Position numbers and translations under genes: made by a program. A stretch of 64,000 nucleotides of DNA, taken from positions 992,001-1,056,000 of the forward strand of contig CAVSSP010000001.1 in the NCBI GenBank assembly GCA_963730685.1. The letters run 5' to 3'. Position 1 is the stretch's first letter, and each line of letters begins with the position of its first letter. Source of the DNA: Bog-756 sp963730685. Lineage in GTDB: Bacteria; Actinomycetota; Acidimicrobiia; Acidimicrobiales; RAAP-2. Shown here one piece after another: positions 41,806 to 51,356 of this stretch. The notes beneath the pieces are model-generated. The model saw only the letters and a program-made list of their open reading frames with translations, searched no databases and was not told where the DNA came from.

Positions 41806-42177
41806 ATGGGCGCACTGGTCATCTTCTCGGTCGATGTGACCCGTCTCGCGAGCTTCTATGCGGCCGTGCTGGATGCGAGATCGGTAGTGGAACCATCGGG
41901 CGACATCCGGATCTTCGGCGATGGGGAAGAGGTACTGATCCATTCACTACCCGATGCCGTGGCGGGCGGCATCGAAATCGCTGCTCCACCGGCACCCCGG
42001 GACGGCACACCGATCAAGCCGGTTTTTGATGTCGGCTCACTTGAATCCTCCCTGCGCATCGTCCGGACCGCGGGAGGTGTCGTCACCGGTCGTGTGTTCA
42101 GCCTCGGAGGGCTCACCCGACACGACGTGCTCGATCCCGATGGGAACGTCATTCAACTTCGCTGCCCCACTGCGTAG
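41806..42177 (+). CDS. Small VOC-family protein
   Basis: VOC-type protein of 123 aa. MGALVIFSVDVTRLASFYAAV is a typical first strand and helix, and LTRHDVLDPDGNVIQLRCP is the closing strand with DPDGN. It may act as a dimer. ATG 41806 lies 6 bases after a TACAGT -10. Substrate unknown. Confidence 0.75.
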   Translation: MGALVIFSVDVTRLASFYAAVLDARSVVEPSGDIRIFGDGEEVLIHSLPDAVAGGIEIAAPPAPRDGTPIKPVFDVGSLESSLRIVRTAGGVVTGRVFSLGGLTRHDVLDPDGNVIQLRCPTA

Positions 42178-42353
42178 CCGTCCGCTTCGAGACGAAGGCC
42201 GACCCCTGTCGGCGTCATGCCGGACCGGTGAGCGTCACCGCCCATGCCGGAGCGGGATCACGGAGCGACCCAACCAGCGGCCCGGAGGCGCGTGCATCTT
42301 CCATCCCGACGGTGTCGGTTCTGGACGGCCTGATGCCGGATCGACCGCTTCGC

Positions 42354-43451
42354 TCATGACACCTGGTCGAACTTGACCACCTTGGTGGACGGAAGGACGT
42401 CGACAACGCCCGGCCCCACCCATCGCACGCCCACCGTGCCCCGGGAGTGTCCGGCCGTATCGAGCCAGTTCGGCACCCCGGGATCCCGATGGGCCACGAC
42501 GAGGCGGACGCTTCCATCTGGTTCGAGCCGGGTCGAGTGGCAGTTGAGCGTGGACTGGTGGTGGACGTAGTCGAGCGTCTCCATCCAGTGATTGTGGAGG
42601 GCGAACATCCAGTAGTCGCAGTCCGGGGGCGTGACCTCTATCAAGAGTGCCTCGTCGTCCCGGAGGTCGAAGTAGGCCTGGTGCCACTTGATCTGGGGAT
42701 CCTTGAACTTGTCGGTGAGGTCGTCCTCGGCTTCGTCGGTGAACTCGTTGGGCCACTTTGACTGGCGAACCGCCCATTGGGCGCCGATGGCCGAGACCGC
42801 CTTCACGTAGTGGCCGGCGATCTGGAGGGACCGGTAGAGGTCGGCGGGCGTTAGCGGCTCCGGAGCCGACCCCTCGGACCCGATGCGTTCGATGTGGAGA
42901 TCGGCGTGCTCCTGGTGGCGTTTGTCGAGGAAGGTCTGGCGGAGGGCCAGGGATCTCGTTTCAGGCTCTGAACGCAGCCAGTTGCCGGGGTGCTCGTGCT
43001 GAGAGATGATCACCTCGAAGGTGCCGTCGTCCTCGATGTGCATCTCTTCTTCGTGCAGGGTCGCACCGGTGCCCGGTCCTCCGCCTCCGAAGCCCGCACC
43101 CGAGAAGAGGTTGAAACTGATCCACTTGGCCTCACCCCTCGTGCCCCACACGCGGTAGTCGAACTGCCCGTCGAGCGATGCGCCCAGATAGTGGTTGTCA
43201 GGGTTCTCGCCGACGATCTTGATCGTCTCGTGGCAGGTGCAGATGAGCTGGGGGTACGCAGCCTGGTAGTGCTCGAGATGACTCTCCAGGGCCCCCCGCA
43301 ACAGCCGGGTCAGCATTCGGAACCCCTCGGCCCGATCCAGTGGGTCGTCCGGATTTCCCTCGGCCAGAACTGACTCCCCGGCGGCGGAAAGGAGGTCGCA
43401 GAACTCGCGCCAGGCGGTGCCGTCCACGACCTTTTGCGTAACTTCGTCCAT
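42354..43451 (-). CDS. DUF1214-domain protein
   Basis: Protein of 365 aa with features of the DUF1214 family (YFDLRDDEALLIEVTPPDCD, WMFALHNHWMETLDYVHHQS). The conserved core is a beta-sandwich of unknown function, often encoded near P450 and lipid genes in mycobacteria. ATG 43451 has GGGAGGCAGC upstream. It is divergent from the first P450 gene, about 280 bases away. Confidence 0.7.
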   Translation of the reverse strand: MDEVTQKVVDGTAWREFCDLLSAAGESVLAEGNPDDPLDRAEGFRMLTRLLRGALESHLEHYQAAYPQLICTCHETIKIVGENPDNHYLGASLDGQFDYRVWGTRGEAKWISFNLFSGAGFGGGGPGTGATLHEEEMHIEDDGTFEVIISQHEHPGNWLRSEPETRSLALRQTFLDKRHQEHADLHIERIGSEGSAPEPLTPADLYRSLQIAGHYVKAVSAIGAQWAVRQSKWPNEFTDEAEDDLTDKFKDPQIKWHQAYFDLRDDEALLIEVTPPDCDYWMFALHNHWMETLDYVHHQSTLNCHSTRLEPDGSVRLVVAHRDPGVPNWLDTAGHSRGTVGVRWVGPGVVDVLPSTKVVKFDQVS

Positions 43452-43702
43452 CGCTGCCTCCCGGTTTCCTCGGCGCCGTTCTCCGACTGTCCGCGACGAT
43501 AGTCGGACGTCAGGCCGGCCGAAAGCATGATTGTCGGAGCTGATAAGTCATACGTCGGTGAAAAGTCCAGGTAAGGGGCCATCCTGTCGAGCAGGTGAAA
43601 ATAAGGATGTCGATGTATTCCCGACATCGATCGCCCGGCCGAAGTGCCGCCACCGACCGCACCACGGTCGAATGCCGTGGACCCTGGGCGGCTGACATCA
43701 CC

Positions 43703-43728
43703 ATTACAGAGTGGCTAGGGTTTGTAAC
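43703..43728. promoter_or_regulatory. TTTACA/TGTAA operator, site 1 (P450)
   Basis: A 26-bp site with outer arms ATTACA and TGTAAC ends right at the P450 start codon. It matches site 2 (48442-48467) at 18 of 26 positions and has the same length as site 3 (54444-54469). A TAGGGT -10 box (43716-43721) lies inside, so a bound repressor would block transcription. Confidence 0.65.
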
Positions 43729-44955
43729 ATGAGCGATACAGGCGGGGTGATCGACGACCCCTTTGCGGCCTTCGAGGCGGTTGCCGGCACCACGCGGGAC
43801 CCGTACCCGGAGTTCGCCCGTCGGCGCGCCGAGGAGCCGGTCATGCGGGGGACGCTCATGGACCTGTCCCACTTCCCGCCCGAGTTCCTGCCGGACGAGC
43901 AGTGGTCGGTCTTCCGGTACGAGGACGTGTCCCGGGTGTTCCGCGAGACCAAGTCCTTCAATTCGGCCGGTCACAACAACACCATCGGCCTCATCTTCGG
44001 CGAGACCATTCTGTCCATGGACGGTCCGGACCACCGGGCCCACCGGAGCCTGGTGGCCAACGCCTTCAAGGAGAGGTCGCTGCGGCGATGGGAGCCCGAG
44101 GTCATCGCCCCGGTCTGTCACCAGCTGCTCGACGATGTGGCGGACGTGGGCTCCGCCGATCTCGTGCAGGCGCTGACATACGAATTCCCCACCAGGGTGA
44201 TCGCCTCGATCCTCGGTCTGCCGGTCGAGGATCTGGATATGTTCCGGGCGCTGTCGATCCGGCTGATCGGCATCGCCGGCGAGATGGAATCCGGCCTCGC
44301 CGCCTCGTTGGAGCTCCGTGACTACTTCCAGGGGCTGATCGACCGACGCCGGTCGGCGCCGGCCGACGACGTGATCAGCGATCTGGTCGCCGCAGAGGTC
44401 GACGGGGTGAGGCTGACCGACGAAGCCATCTCCTCGTTCCTGCGCCTTCTCCTCCCGGCCGGCATCGAGACCACCTTCCGGTCCTCGGGCAACCTCTTGT
44501 TCTTGTTGCTCACTCACCAGGACCAGTTCGAACAGGTGCGTCACGACCGTCAGCTGGTGGCACGAGCCATCGAAGAGGGCCTCCGGTACGAGACGCCGCT
44601 GACGACGGTGGCCCGGTTCGCCGCCCGCGATGTCGAGCTGGGCGGGCACCTGATCCACGAGGGGGCCACCGTCTCGCCGGTCATCGGCTCGGCCAATCGG
44701 GACGAGACGCGCTGGGAGGATCCCGATTCCTTCGACATCCATCGGACCCCGAAGCCGCACATCGCGTTCGCCGCCGGCCCCCACATGTGCTTGGGCATGC
44801 ACCTCGCCCGGATCGAGACGGAGGTCATGCTCCAAGTCCTCATGGACCGTTTCGAGGCCATCGAGCTGGTCCCGGGGGACCGCGACCCGCACATCCGGGG
44901 CATGGCGTTCCGTTCGCCGACCAGCCTTCCGGTCACCTTCCGGCCGGTCCGTTGA
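43729..44955 (+). CDS. Cytochrome P450
   Basis: Cytochrome P450 of 408 aa. I-helix motif LLPAGIETTF, ExxR as EEGLRYETP, and the heme-binding loop FAAGPHMCLGMHLAR with Cys354 are present. It resembles class I bacterial P450s that need a ferredoxin. ATG 43729 is at the end of a shared operator and 7 bases after TAGGGT, so the mRNA is probably leaderless. An aldehyde dehydrogenase gene follows after 31 bases and then a CrtC/AttH-like gene. The enzyme probably starts oxidation of a hydrophobic substrate. Confidence 0.9.
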   Translation: MSDTGGVIDDPFAAFEAVAGTTRDPYPEFARRRAEEPVMRGTLMDLSHFPPEFLPDEQWSVFRYEDVSRVFRETKSFNSAGHNNTIGLIFGETILSMDGPDHRAHRSLVANAFKERSLRRWEPEVIAPVCHQLLDDVADVGSADLVQALTYEFPTRVIASILGLPVEDLDMFRALSIRLIGIAGEMESGLAASLELRDYFQGLIDRRRSAPADDVISDLVAAEVDGVRLTDEAISSFLRLLLPAGIETTFRSSGNLLFLLLTHQDQFEQVRHDRQLVARAIEEGLRYETPLTTVARFAARDVELGGHLIHEGATVSPVIGSANRDETRWEDPDSFDIHRTPKPHIAFAAGPHMCLGMHLARIETEVMLQVLMDRFEAIELVPGDRDPHIRGMAFRSPTSLPVTFRPVR

Positions 44956-44986
44956 AGGCGACTCCTGTGGGCGCCGGTGAACGGCG

Positions 44987-46441
44987 GTGACGGACCGGCG
45001 GCCGAGCCAGTCGCGACTGTTCATCGGGGGCGGGTGGGTCGAACCCCTGTCCACGGCGACCATCGACGTGGTGGAGGCCCATTCCGAGCAGCCGATCGGG
45101 AGGGTCCCCGACGCCGGCCCGGCCGATGTCGATGTTGCCGTGTCGTCGGCCCGGGCCGCCTTCGACCGGTCGGACTGGCCCCACCTCCCCGTGGAGGACA
45201 GGGCGGCGGCGGTGCGGCGGCTCATCGAGGAGTTCGGCCGCCGGGCCGAGGAGATGGCCCAGACCATCAGCTCGGAGAACGGTGCCCCCATCAAGTTCTC
45301 CCGCCTGGGCCAGGTCGGAGCACCACTCGACATCATGGCGTCGAGTATCGACGTGGCCACCGCTACCCCGTGGGAGGAGCGCCGTCCTGGTCGCTACCTC
45401 GACTACCTGCTGCGACGGGAGCCGGTCGGCGTCGTCGGGGCCATCGTGGCCTGGAACGTCCCCCAGGTCCTGATCGCCGTCAAGCTGGCCCCTGCCCTGT
45501 TGGCCGGCTGCACCGTGGTGGTCAAGGCCGCACCCGAAGCGTCCCTGGACGCCGTGCTGTTGGGCGAGATCCTCGAGGCCGCCGATCTTCCCCATGGCAC
45601 CGTGTCGGTGCTCACCGGTGGCGTGGATGCGGGCCGGGCCCTGGTCGGACATGCCGGAGTGGACAAGATCGCCTTCACGGGATCGACCGCCGCCGGGCGC
45701 GACATCGGGGCCCGGTGCGGTGGCGACCTCCGCCGCTGCAGCCTCGAACTGGGTGGCAAGTCGGCGGCCATTCTCCTGGACGATGCCGACCTGGCCGCCT
45801 CCGTCCGGGCCCTCCGGTTCACCTCCTTCGTCAACAACGGCCAGGCCTGCGCCGCCCAGACCCGGATCCTGGCCCCCCGCTCCCGCTACACCGAGGCCGT
45901 CGAGGCCATCGGGGCCCTCGCCGCGTCGCTGACCGTCGGTGATCCGCACGATCCCGACACCAAGGTGGGGCCCCTGGTCAGCGAACGCCAGCGGGACCGG
46001 GTCCGGGGCTACATCGACACCGGCACCGCGGAAGGGGCCCGCCTGGTCACCGGAGGCCCGGAGGCGCCGTCGGGCCTGCCGACCGGGTGGTTCGTCCAGC
46101 CCACGGTGTTCGCGGACGTCGACAACAGGATGCGCATCGCGCAAGAGGAGATCTTCGGACCCGTGCTCAGCGTCATCCCCTACGACGACGATGCCGACGC
46201 GGTCCGCCTGGCCAACGACTCGCGGTACGGCCTGGCCGGCTCGGTGTTCACCTCCGATCCCCGGCGGGGCCTGGCGGTGGCCCGGGCGGTGCGGACCGGG
46301 ACCTTCGGGATCAACGGCTACGCCCCCGACCCACTGGCTCCCTTCGGGGGCTTCAAGGAGTCGGGGATCGGTCGCGAGTGGGGTGACCACGGCCTCGACG
46401 AGTACGTCGAGATCAAAGCGGTCAACGGGCTGGCCCCATGA
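44987..46441 (+). CDS. NAD(P)-dependent aldehyde dehydrogenase
   Basis: Aldehyde dehydrogenase of 484 aa. VAWNVPQVLI and TGSTAAGRDI are the coenzyme-binding blocks, LELGGKSA carries the general-base Glu and NNGQACAAQTR the catalytic Cys. IAQEEIFGPVL is also typical. GTG 44987 has a weak ribosome binding site. It lies between the P450 gene and a gene whose ATG overlaps its stop (ATGA), so the three are an operon. It could oxidise the aldehyde formed after P450 hydroxylation. Confidence 0.9.
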   Translation: MTDRRPSQSRLFIGGGWVEPLSTATIDVVEAHSEQPIGRVPDAGPADVDVAVSSARAAFDRSDWPHLPVEDRAAAVRRLIEEFGRRAEEMAQTISSENGAPIKFSRLGQVGAPLDIMASSIDVATATPWEERRPGRYLDYLLRREPVGVVGAIVAWNVPQVLIAVKLAPALLAGCTVVVKAAPEASLDAVLLGEILEAADLPHGTVSVLTGGVDAGRALVGHAGVDKIAFTGSTAAGRDIGARCGGDLRRCSLELGGKSAAILLDDADLAASVRALRFTSFVNNGQACAAQTRILAPRSRYTEAVEAIGALAASLTVGDPHDPDTKVGPLVSERQRDRVRGYIDTGTAEGARLVTGGPEAPSGLPTGWFVQPTVFADVDNRMRIAQEEIFGPVLSVIPYDDDADAVRLANDSRYGLAGSVFTSDPRRGLAVARAVRTGTFGINGYAPDPLAPFGGFKESGIGREWGDHGLDEYVEIKAVNGLAP

Positions 46442-47556
46442 GTGCCCCCTACGACGCTGCCCAGGAGCACTACCCGATGTCGGGCCTGGACGAGTTCCTG
46501 GTCCACAACCACCCCAACCCGGTGCGGATCATGTGGACCTCCGACACCCAGGCCTACGAGCGGATGTGGTTCACCTGCGAAGACACCACCGGCGACCTGC
46601 TGGTGGTGGCGGGGATGGGCATCTACCCCAACCTGGGCACGGCCGAGGCCTTCGCCATCGTCAACGTGCGGGGGCAGCACACCACCGTCCGGGCCCACCG
46701 CAAACTGGGGCTCAACCGGATGGACATGACCGTCGGGCCGCTTCACTTCGAACTGGTCGAGCCGTTCCGCCAGTGGCACCTCACCCTCGACGAGAACGAG
46801 TACGGCACCGCCTTCGACGTGTCGTGGTTCGACACCAAACGGCCGGTGTACCGGCTGATGGGGGGAGGGATGTTCATCGGGACCAAGCCCTTCGCCGGTG
46901 TGGCCGGCTACGACGGGTTCGGCCGCCAGAGCGGGTGGGTGACCGCCCACGGCGAGCGGTTCGAGTTGGACCGCGCCGTCCACCGGGGTACCCGGGACCA
47001 CCACTGGGGCACCCGGGACGGCGTGGGTGGGCGCCCCTACTGGAGCGGGAACCAGCACCCCCACTCGGGGGAGTGGGTGGAGTTCGAGCAGTACGGCGTG
47101 TGGGGGGACCACATCCTCTACAACCTCGGCGATCCCCGACGGGGCAGCGAGACCCTCCGGGGCCGGCGCCACCGGCTCCGATTCGAGGACGAGACCCGCC
47201 TGCTCCTGTCCGGGGAGGTCGACCTGGTCTTCGCCGACGGCAGCGAGAAGACCATGACGTTCGAGCGGTTGGGCAACCAGATCGCCTTCCTCCGCTGCGG
47301 CATGTACGGGGGGCCCAACGGGGGGACACCCGACGGCGACATCTGGCACGGGATGGACGTGGGCGACGGTGTGGTCAGCGGAGAGACCTACGACGTCAAC
47401 GACCCGGGCGTGCGTTCCCGCATCTGCGGCCTCGACCAGCATCACGCCAGGTTCGAGTGCGAGGGCGAGGTGACCTACGGGATCATCGAGCCGTACGACA
47501 CCCTCTGCTACGAGATGGCCTCGAGCGGGCTGGGGGGCTTCTCACTGCTCGAGTGA
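46438..47556 (+). CDS. CrtC/AttH-like beta-barrel protein
   Basis: Protein of 372 aa of the large lipocalin-like group related to AttH and carotenoid 1,2-hydratase. Characteristic are WTSDTQAYERMWFTC, LDENEYGTAFDVSWFDTKRP, RGTRDHHWGTRDGVGG and WVEFEQYGVWGDHI. Members act on or bind lipids and isoprenoids, but no activity is established. ATG 46438 overlaps the ALDH stop by ATGA. Probably works with the preceding P450 and ALDH. Confidence 0.65.
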   Translation: MSAPYDAAQEHYPMSGLDEFLVHNHPNPVRIMWTSDTQAYERMWFTCEDTTGDLLVVAGMGIYPNLGTAEAFAIVNVRGQHTTVRAHRKLGLNRMDMTVGPLHFELVEPFRQWHLTLDENEYGTAFDVSWFDTKRPVYRLMGGGMFIGTKPFAGVAGYDGFGRQSGWVTAHGERFELDRAVHRGTRDHHWGTRDGVGGRPYWSGNQHPHSGEWVEFEQYGVWGDHILYNLGDPRRGSETLRGRRHRLRFEDETRLLLSGEVDLVFADGSEKTMTFERLGNQIAFLRCGMYGGPNGGTPDGDIWHGMDVGDGVVSGETYDVNDPGVRSRICGLDQHHARFECEGEVTYGIIEPYDTLCYEMASSGLGGFSLLE

Positions 47557-47596
47557 CCGCGGAGTCGGCGGGCCGGCCCGGTGGTCCGGGGACCGA

Positions 47597-48400
47597 CTAC
47601 GTGAAGTCAGACCCGCCGTCGACGTTGATGTTGGCGCCCGTCATGTAGGTGTTGCGGGCCGACGCGGCGAAGGCGATCACAGGCCCGATCTCCTTGGGGT
47701 CGCCGGCCCGGTTGAGATGGACCGGAGGTCCGAAATCCCGGGTGATGTAGCGCATGACATCGTAGAGGTCCTCTTCGTCGACGTCGGGCAGTTGGCGCAG
47801 GGCGCTCTTGAACGACTCGGACACATAGGTCCCCGGGCTGACGGTGTTGACCAGGATCCCGTCTTCGGCCAGGGACATCGAAAGGTTCTTGCTCAGGCTC
47901 GTGAGTGCGTTCTTGGCCGCGGTGTAGGCCACCAGGGACGCGGACTGCCGCTTGGTGGACATGGCCGAGACATTGACGATCCGGGCCCACTCGGCTCGCC
48001 TGAGGAGCGGGAGTGCCGCCCGAATGGTGCGCACCGAGCTGAGGGTGATCCCGTTCAGCACCTCGAGCCACTCGGCGTCCGTGTACTCCTCGAACGCCTT
48101 GATCCCGCCCGGAAACGGACCGGCTGCGTTGACGAGGGCGTTGCAGTGTCCCCAGCGGTCGCCCACCTGGGCGATCGCCGTCTCGACCGAACCCTGGTCG
48201 AGAAGGTCGGTCTGGAGGCCGATGGCGTCCGGTGAGCCCAGGGCCCGGAGGTCCTGCGCCGTCTCGTCCAGCTCCTGCTGCGTGCGGGCCAGCACTGCGA
48301 CACGGGCCCCGTCGGCGGCAAAGCAGTCGGCGGCCGCCCTCCCCATTCCCGTGGTCCCTCCCGCCACGATGACGACGGCATTCGACAGGCCCAGATCCAT
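47597..48400 (-). CDS. SDR family oxidoreductase
   Basis: Short-chain dehydrogenase of 267 aa. Rossmann loop AGGTTGMGRA is at residues 13-22, NAAG in the middle, catalytic Ser in VNVSAM and Tyr/Lys in YTAAK; it ends MTGANINVDGG. ATG 48400 has GGGGGAGAG upstream. The shared 26-bp operator lies 42 bases upstream, so it should be induced together with the P450 at 43729. Convergent with the P450 operon. Confidence 0.85.
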   Translation of the reverse strand: MDLGLSNAVVIVAGGTTGMGRAAADCFAADGARVAVLARTQQELDETAQDLRALGSPDAIGLQTDLLDQGSVETAIAQVGDRWGHCNALVNAAGPFPGGIKAFEEYTDAEWLEVLNGITLSSVRTIRAALPLLRRAEWARIVNVSAMSTKRQSASLVAYTAAKNALTSLSKNLSMSLAEDGILVNTVSPGTYVSESFKSALRQLPDVDEEDLYDVMRYITRDFGPPVHLNRAGDPKEIGPVIAFAASARNTYMTGANINVDGGSDFT

Positions 48401-48441
48401 GGTCTCTCCCCCAGGTTGCTTGTACGGCTTCGACGGTTGAG

Positions 48442-48467
48442 TTTACATAGTAGGCATAGTTTGTAAA
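48442..48467. promoter_or_regulatory. TTTACA/TGTAA operator, site 2 (SDR)
   Basis: TTTACATAGTAGG and its partner arm TTTGTAAA form a 26-bp inverted repeat upstream of the SDR gene. TTTACA read on the minus strand could be the -35. It matches site 1 at 18 of 26 positions and site 3 in both arms. Confidence 0.7.
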
Positions 48468-48556
48468 GGGGCGTCAGCGCAGCCATTGCCGAGGAGAGCC
48501 AGTGCGGTCACCGGCTGACCCATGCACCGGTCGGGCGCATCGACCCGCCCGTGGGC

Positions 48557-50257
48557 TCAGCGGCCGATGAGGGAGCTCCGGCCGTTGGCGGCGAACTCCC
48601 CGACCATCCGGTCCACGTCGGCCGGGGTCAGCCTCACGTAGCGGTCGCTCCGGCCCTGCCGGTGCCAGATCGGGTCCCCGGTCCTCCACTGCTCGGCCCG
48701 GAGCGGCTTCTTGTCCGTCTTGTCGGTGGCGGTGACCGGCAGGGCCGACACCAGCCGCACGAAACGCGGCGCCCATTTGGTACCCAGGTCCTCCTGGGCG
48801 GCCAGGAAGGCGGTGAATGCGTCGGGGTCGAAGGCCACCCCGTGCTCGAGCTCGAGGGCGGCCATCACCTGGTCGCCGGTGCTGGGATCGGGGACCGGGT
48901 AGACGGCCACCCCGCTGACCCCCTCGAACCGGGCCAGGATGCGCTCGACCGGGGCGGCGGCGAAGTTCTCGCTGTCCACCCGCAGCCAGTCCCCGGTGCG
49001 CCCGGCGAAGTAGAAGATCCCCTCAGGATCGCGGTAGGCCAGGTCGCCGGACCAGTACCACCCGTTACGGGTGCGCTCGGCATCGGCTTCGGGGTTGTTG
49101 TAGTAGCCCTCGAAATTGGAGAGGGCCTTGCGTCCCACCAGCTCGCCGATGCAGGCCTCGGCGTTGACCAGCCGGCCGTGCCCGTCGAGTTCGGCCGGCG
49201 GGAGCTCCTCCCCGGTGTCCGGGTCGACGACGGCCACGTCGTCTCGTGAGCTCGCCCGGCCCAGGGCCCCGGGCTTCGGATCGGGTACCGGTTTCAACAC
49301 GATGGCGTTCTCGCTGGAGCCGTACCCCTCGATGAGGGGAACGCCGAACCGGTCGGTGAAGGCAGCCTTGTCCCGGGCCGAGGTCTCCGGCCCGAGCACG
49401 TAGCGCAGGTGGTGGTGGCGGTCGTGCTCCGTGGGCGGGGTGGCCACGATGTGGGCGATGGCCCGCCCCACGCTGTTGAAGAACGTGGCCCCGCACGCAC
49501 GTACGTCGGGGAGGAAGCTGGAGGCCGAGAACCTCCGCCGCAGGGCCAGCGTGGCCCCGCTGGCCAGGGCGGGCAGCACGGCGGCGGAAAGAGCGTTCCC
49601 GTGGAAGAGGGGCATGGCCGAGTACAGGACGTCCTCGGGGCTGAAGCCGACCCTGGACGCGGCCCGGGCCGCCCGCCCCTGGGTCATGCGGACGGCCTTC
49701 GGCCCCCCGGTCGAGCCCGAGGTGAAGATGAGCAGGAAGAGCTGGTCCGACGTCGGCTCGGGAAGGGCCGGCCGGGCCTCGTCCCCGGTGGGCCGGAGAC
49801 CGTCCAGCCGGTGGGTGTACTCGTCGTCGTCCACCACCAGGAGCCGGTCGGGGGCGAGGCCCAGATCGAGCTGGTCCACCAGACCCACCTGGGTGGAGTC
49901 GGTGACCAGCAGCTGGCAGTCGGCCCGGCGGATGTCGGTGGCCAGTTCGGCACCCCGGCGGGTGGGGTTGACCCCCACGACGACCGCTCCGGCCAGGGCC
50001 GCTCCGGCCAGGAGGAAGAGGTACTCGGGGGTGTTCTCCAGCAGGACCCCCACATGGAAGGGGCCGTCCTGGCGGAGCGAGAGGAGCAGTTCGGCCCGGA
50101 GCTCGGCCTCGGCGACCACCTGGCGCCAGGTCCACGCACGGCCCTCGAACAGGACCCCGGTGCTGTCGTCCCCGGCCCGGAGCCGGACCAGCTCGGCGGC
50201 GGTGTCGGCGGGACCCGCCGGGGGAGCCCCGGTGGACCCGTCGGTCGGGTCGCTCAC
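48557..50257 (-). CDS. Fatty-acid-type CoA ligase (FadD17-like)
   Basis: AMP-forming acyl-CoA synthetase of about 566 aa. P-loop-like FTSGSTGGPKAV, motif LIEGYGSSENAI, and GWYWSGDLAYRD with the hinge are in the usual order. The overall pattern resembles FadD17/very-long-chain synthetases. GTG 50257 overlaps the stop of the APH gene by GTGA, so the two are coupled. The long frame that seems to join it to the kinase is an effect of the frameshift in that gene. Substrate probably a fatty or sterol-type acid. Confidence 0.85.
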   Translation of the reverse strand: MSDPTDGSTGAPPAGPADTAAELVRLRAGDDSTGVLFEGRAWTWRQVVAEAELRAELLLSLRQDGPFHVGVLLENTPEYLFLLAGAALAGAVVVGVNPTRRGAELATDIRRADCQLLVTDSTQVGLVDQLDLGLAPDRLLVVDDDEYTHRLDGLRPTGDEARPALPEPTSDQLFLLIFTSGSTGGPKAVRMTQGRAARAASRVGFSPEDVLYSAMPLFHGNALSAAVLPALASGATLALRRRFSASSFLPDVRACGATFFNSVGRAIAHIVATPPTEHDRHHHLRYVLGPETSARDKAAFTDRFGVPLIEGYGSSENAIVLKPVPDPKPGALGRASSRDDVAVVDPDTGEELPPAELDGHGRLVNAEACIGELVGRKALSNFEGYYNNPEADAERTRNGWYWSGDLAYRDPEGIFYFAGRTGDWLRVDSENFAAAPVERILARFEGVSGVAVYPVPDPSTGDQVMAALELEHGVAFDPDAFTAFLAAQEDLGTKWAPRFVRLVSALPVTATDKTDKKPLRAEQWRTGDPIWHRQGRSDRYVRLTPADVDRMVGEFAANGRSSLIGR

Positions 50258-51295
50258 GTCAGCCTCTCGGCCAGCAGGTCGAGGATGGGGTTGTCCTCGA
50301 TGGGCAGCATGAGGGGCTGCCCGGCGTCGCGACGCAGCACGCTGATGCGGGTCATGATGGCCGTGCTCCGGACCATGGCCAAGGTCTCGTACCAGGCGAG
50401 GTCCACCACTGGACGGCCGCTCAGCTCCTCGAAGCCGCGCCACGGTGGCGTCGCGGTCGGGAAACCCGTCGGCCCGCTTCCCGAACAGCCGGTGCATGGT
50501 GAGGTCGAGGCTGGTGAACCAGGCCAGGTCGTGCTCGGGCGCCCCCACCGAGGTCATGTCCCAGTCGAGTACGGCCCGGACCCGGCCGTCGTCGTCGAGC
50601 ACCGTGTTCTCGAAGCGGACATCCCCCCACAGCAGGGCGGGGGACGGCTCGTCGTCGGGACGGTGCTCACGACACCACTCGAGGGCCCCGACCAGGGCCG
50701 GCACCGGACGGCCGTGACACGACCATGAGAGGTACCCCTGCCAGAAGTCCAACTCGGCGGCGTTGTCCCGGCGGGGCACCCCGGGCGCCGATGCGGGGTC
50801 GGCCCGGTGGATGGCGGCCACGGTGGTGAGGAACCCGTCGTAGACACGTCGCCGCTGGGCCCGGTCCAACGCCCGCAGCCACGGGTCGCGGTGGGCCATG
50901 GCCCCCACGATGTGCCCGTCGATCCGGGGCATCACGATGAACGGTGCGCCCACCCAGTCGTCGTCCGCTTCGACCTCCGGATCGGCGACCGGGACGCCGA
51001 CCGCGGAGGCGGCCATCTGGGCCTGCCACTGCGAGACCAGGTCGTAGTCGGCGAACGTGCCGACCGATGGGGGAGCCATGCGCACCACGTGGGCGGCCCG
51101 GCGCCGCCCTCCGTCCTCGGACCACGAGACGTCGACGAAGAGCGTCTCGCTGGAGTAGCCGGCGCTGGGCCGCGTGAGGGTGTCGACCCGGGCGTCGGCG
51201 AGACCCCGACGGCGGGCGAACCAACGGGCCAGGCCGTCGGCCAGGCCGCCGTCGACCTGGTCGGTGGACGAGGTCGCGCCTACGTCTTTGTGCAT
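50254..51295 (-). pseudogene. APH-type phosphotransferase with a frameshift
   Basis: Aminoglycoside-phosphotransferase-like kinase of about 347 aa if repaired. Nucleotide-binding and catalytic parts are clear: VMPRIDGH, LLWGDVRFENTVLDD (catalytic loop) and VLDWDMTSVG. At 50435-50436 one extra base shifts the frame after RDATVAR. The proper ending FEELSGRPVVDLAWYETLAM is present in the next frame and stops at 50254. It may be real decay or a sequencing error. Related APH domains (as in ACAD10/11) phosphorylate hydroxyacyl substrates rather than drugs. The next gene is an acyl-CoA ligase with overlapping start. Confidence 0.75.
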
Positions 51296-51356
51296 GCTGT
51301 CCCCCCTCCGAGTCCACCGGCCTGAACGACGGACACGCTATGCGGTGACCGGCGCA

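Noticed and set aside
29210..43500. Prophage or conjugative element
   Set aside because: No integrase, capsid, terminase, relaxase or replication genes are seen; only TA pairs, regulators and enzymes.
48557..51295. Natural kinase-ligase fusion protein
   Set aside because: The real kinase end is in another frame and the ligase has its own overlapping GTG start; a one-base shift explains the long frame.
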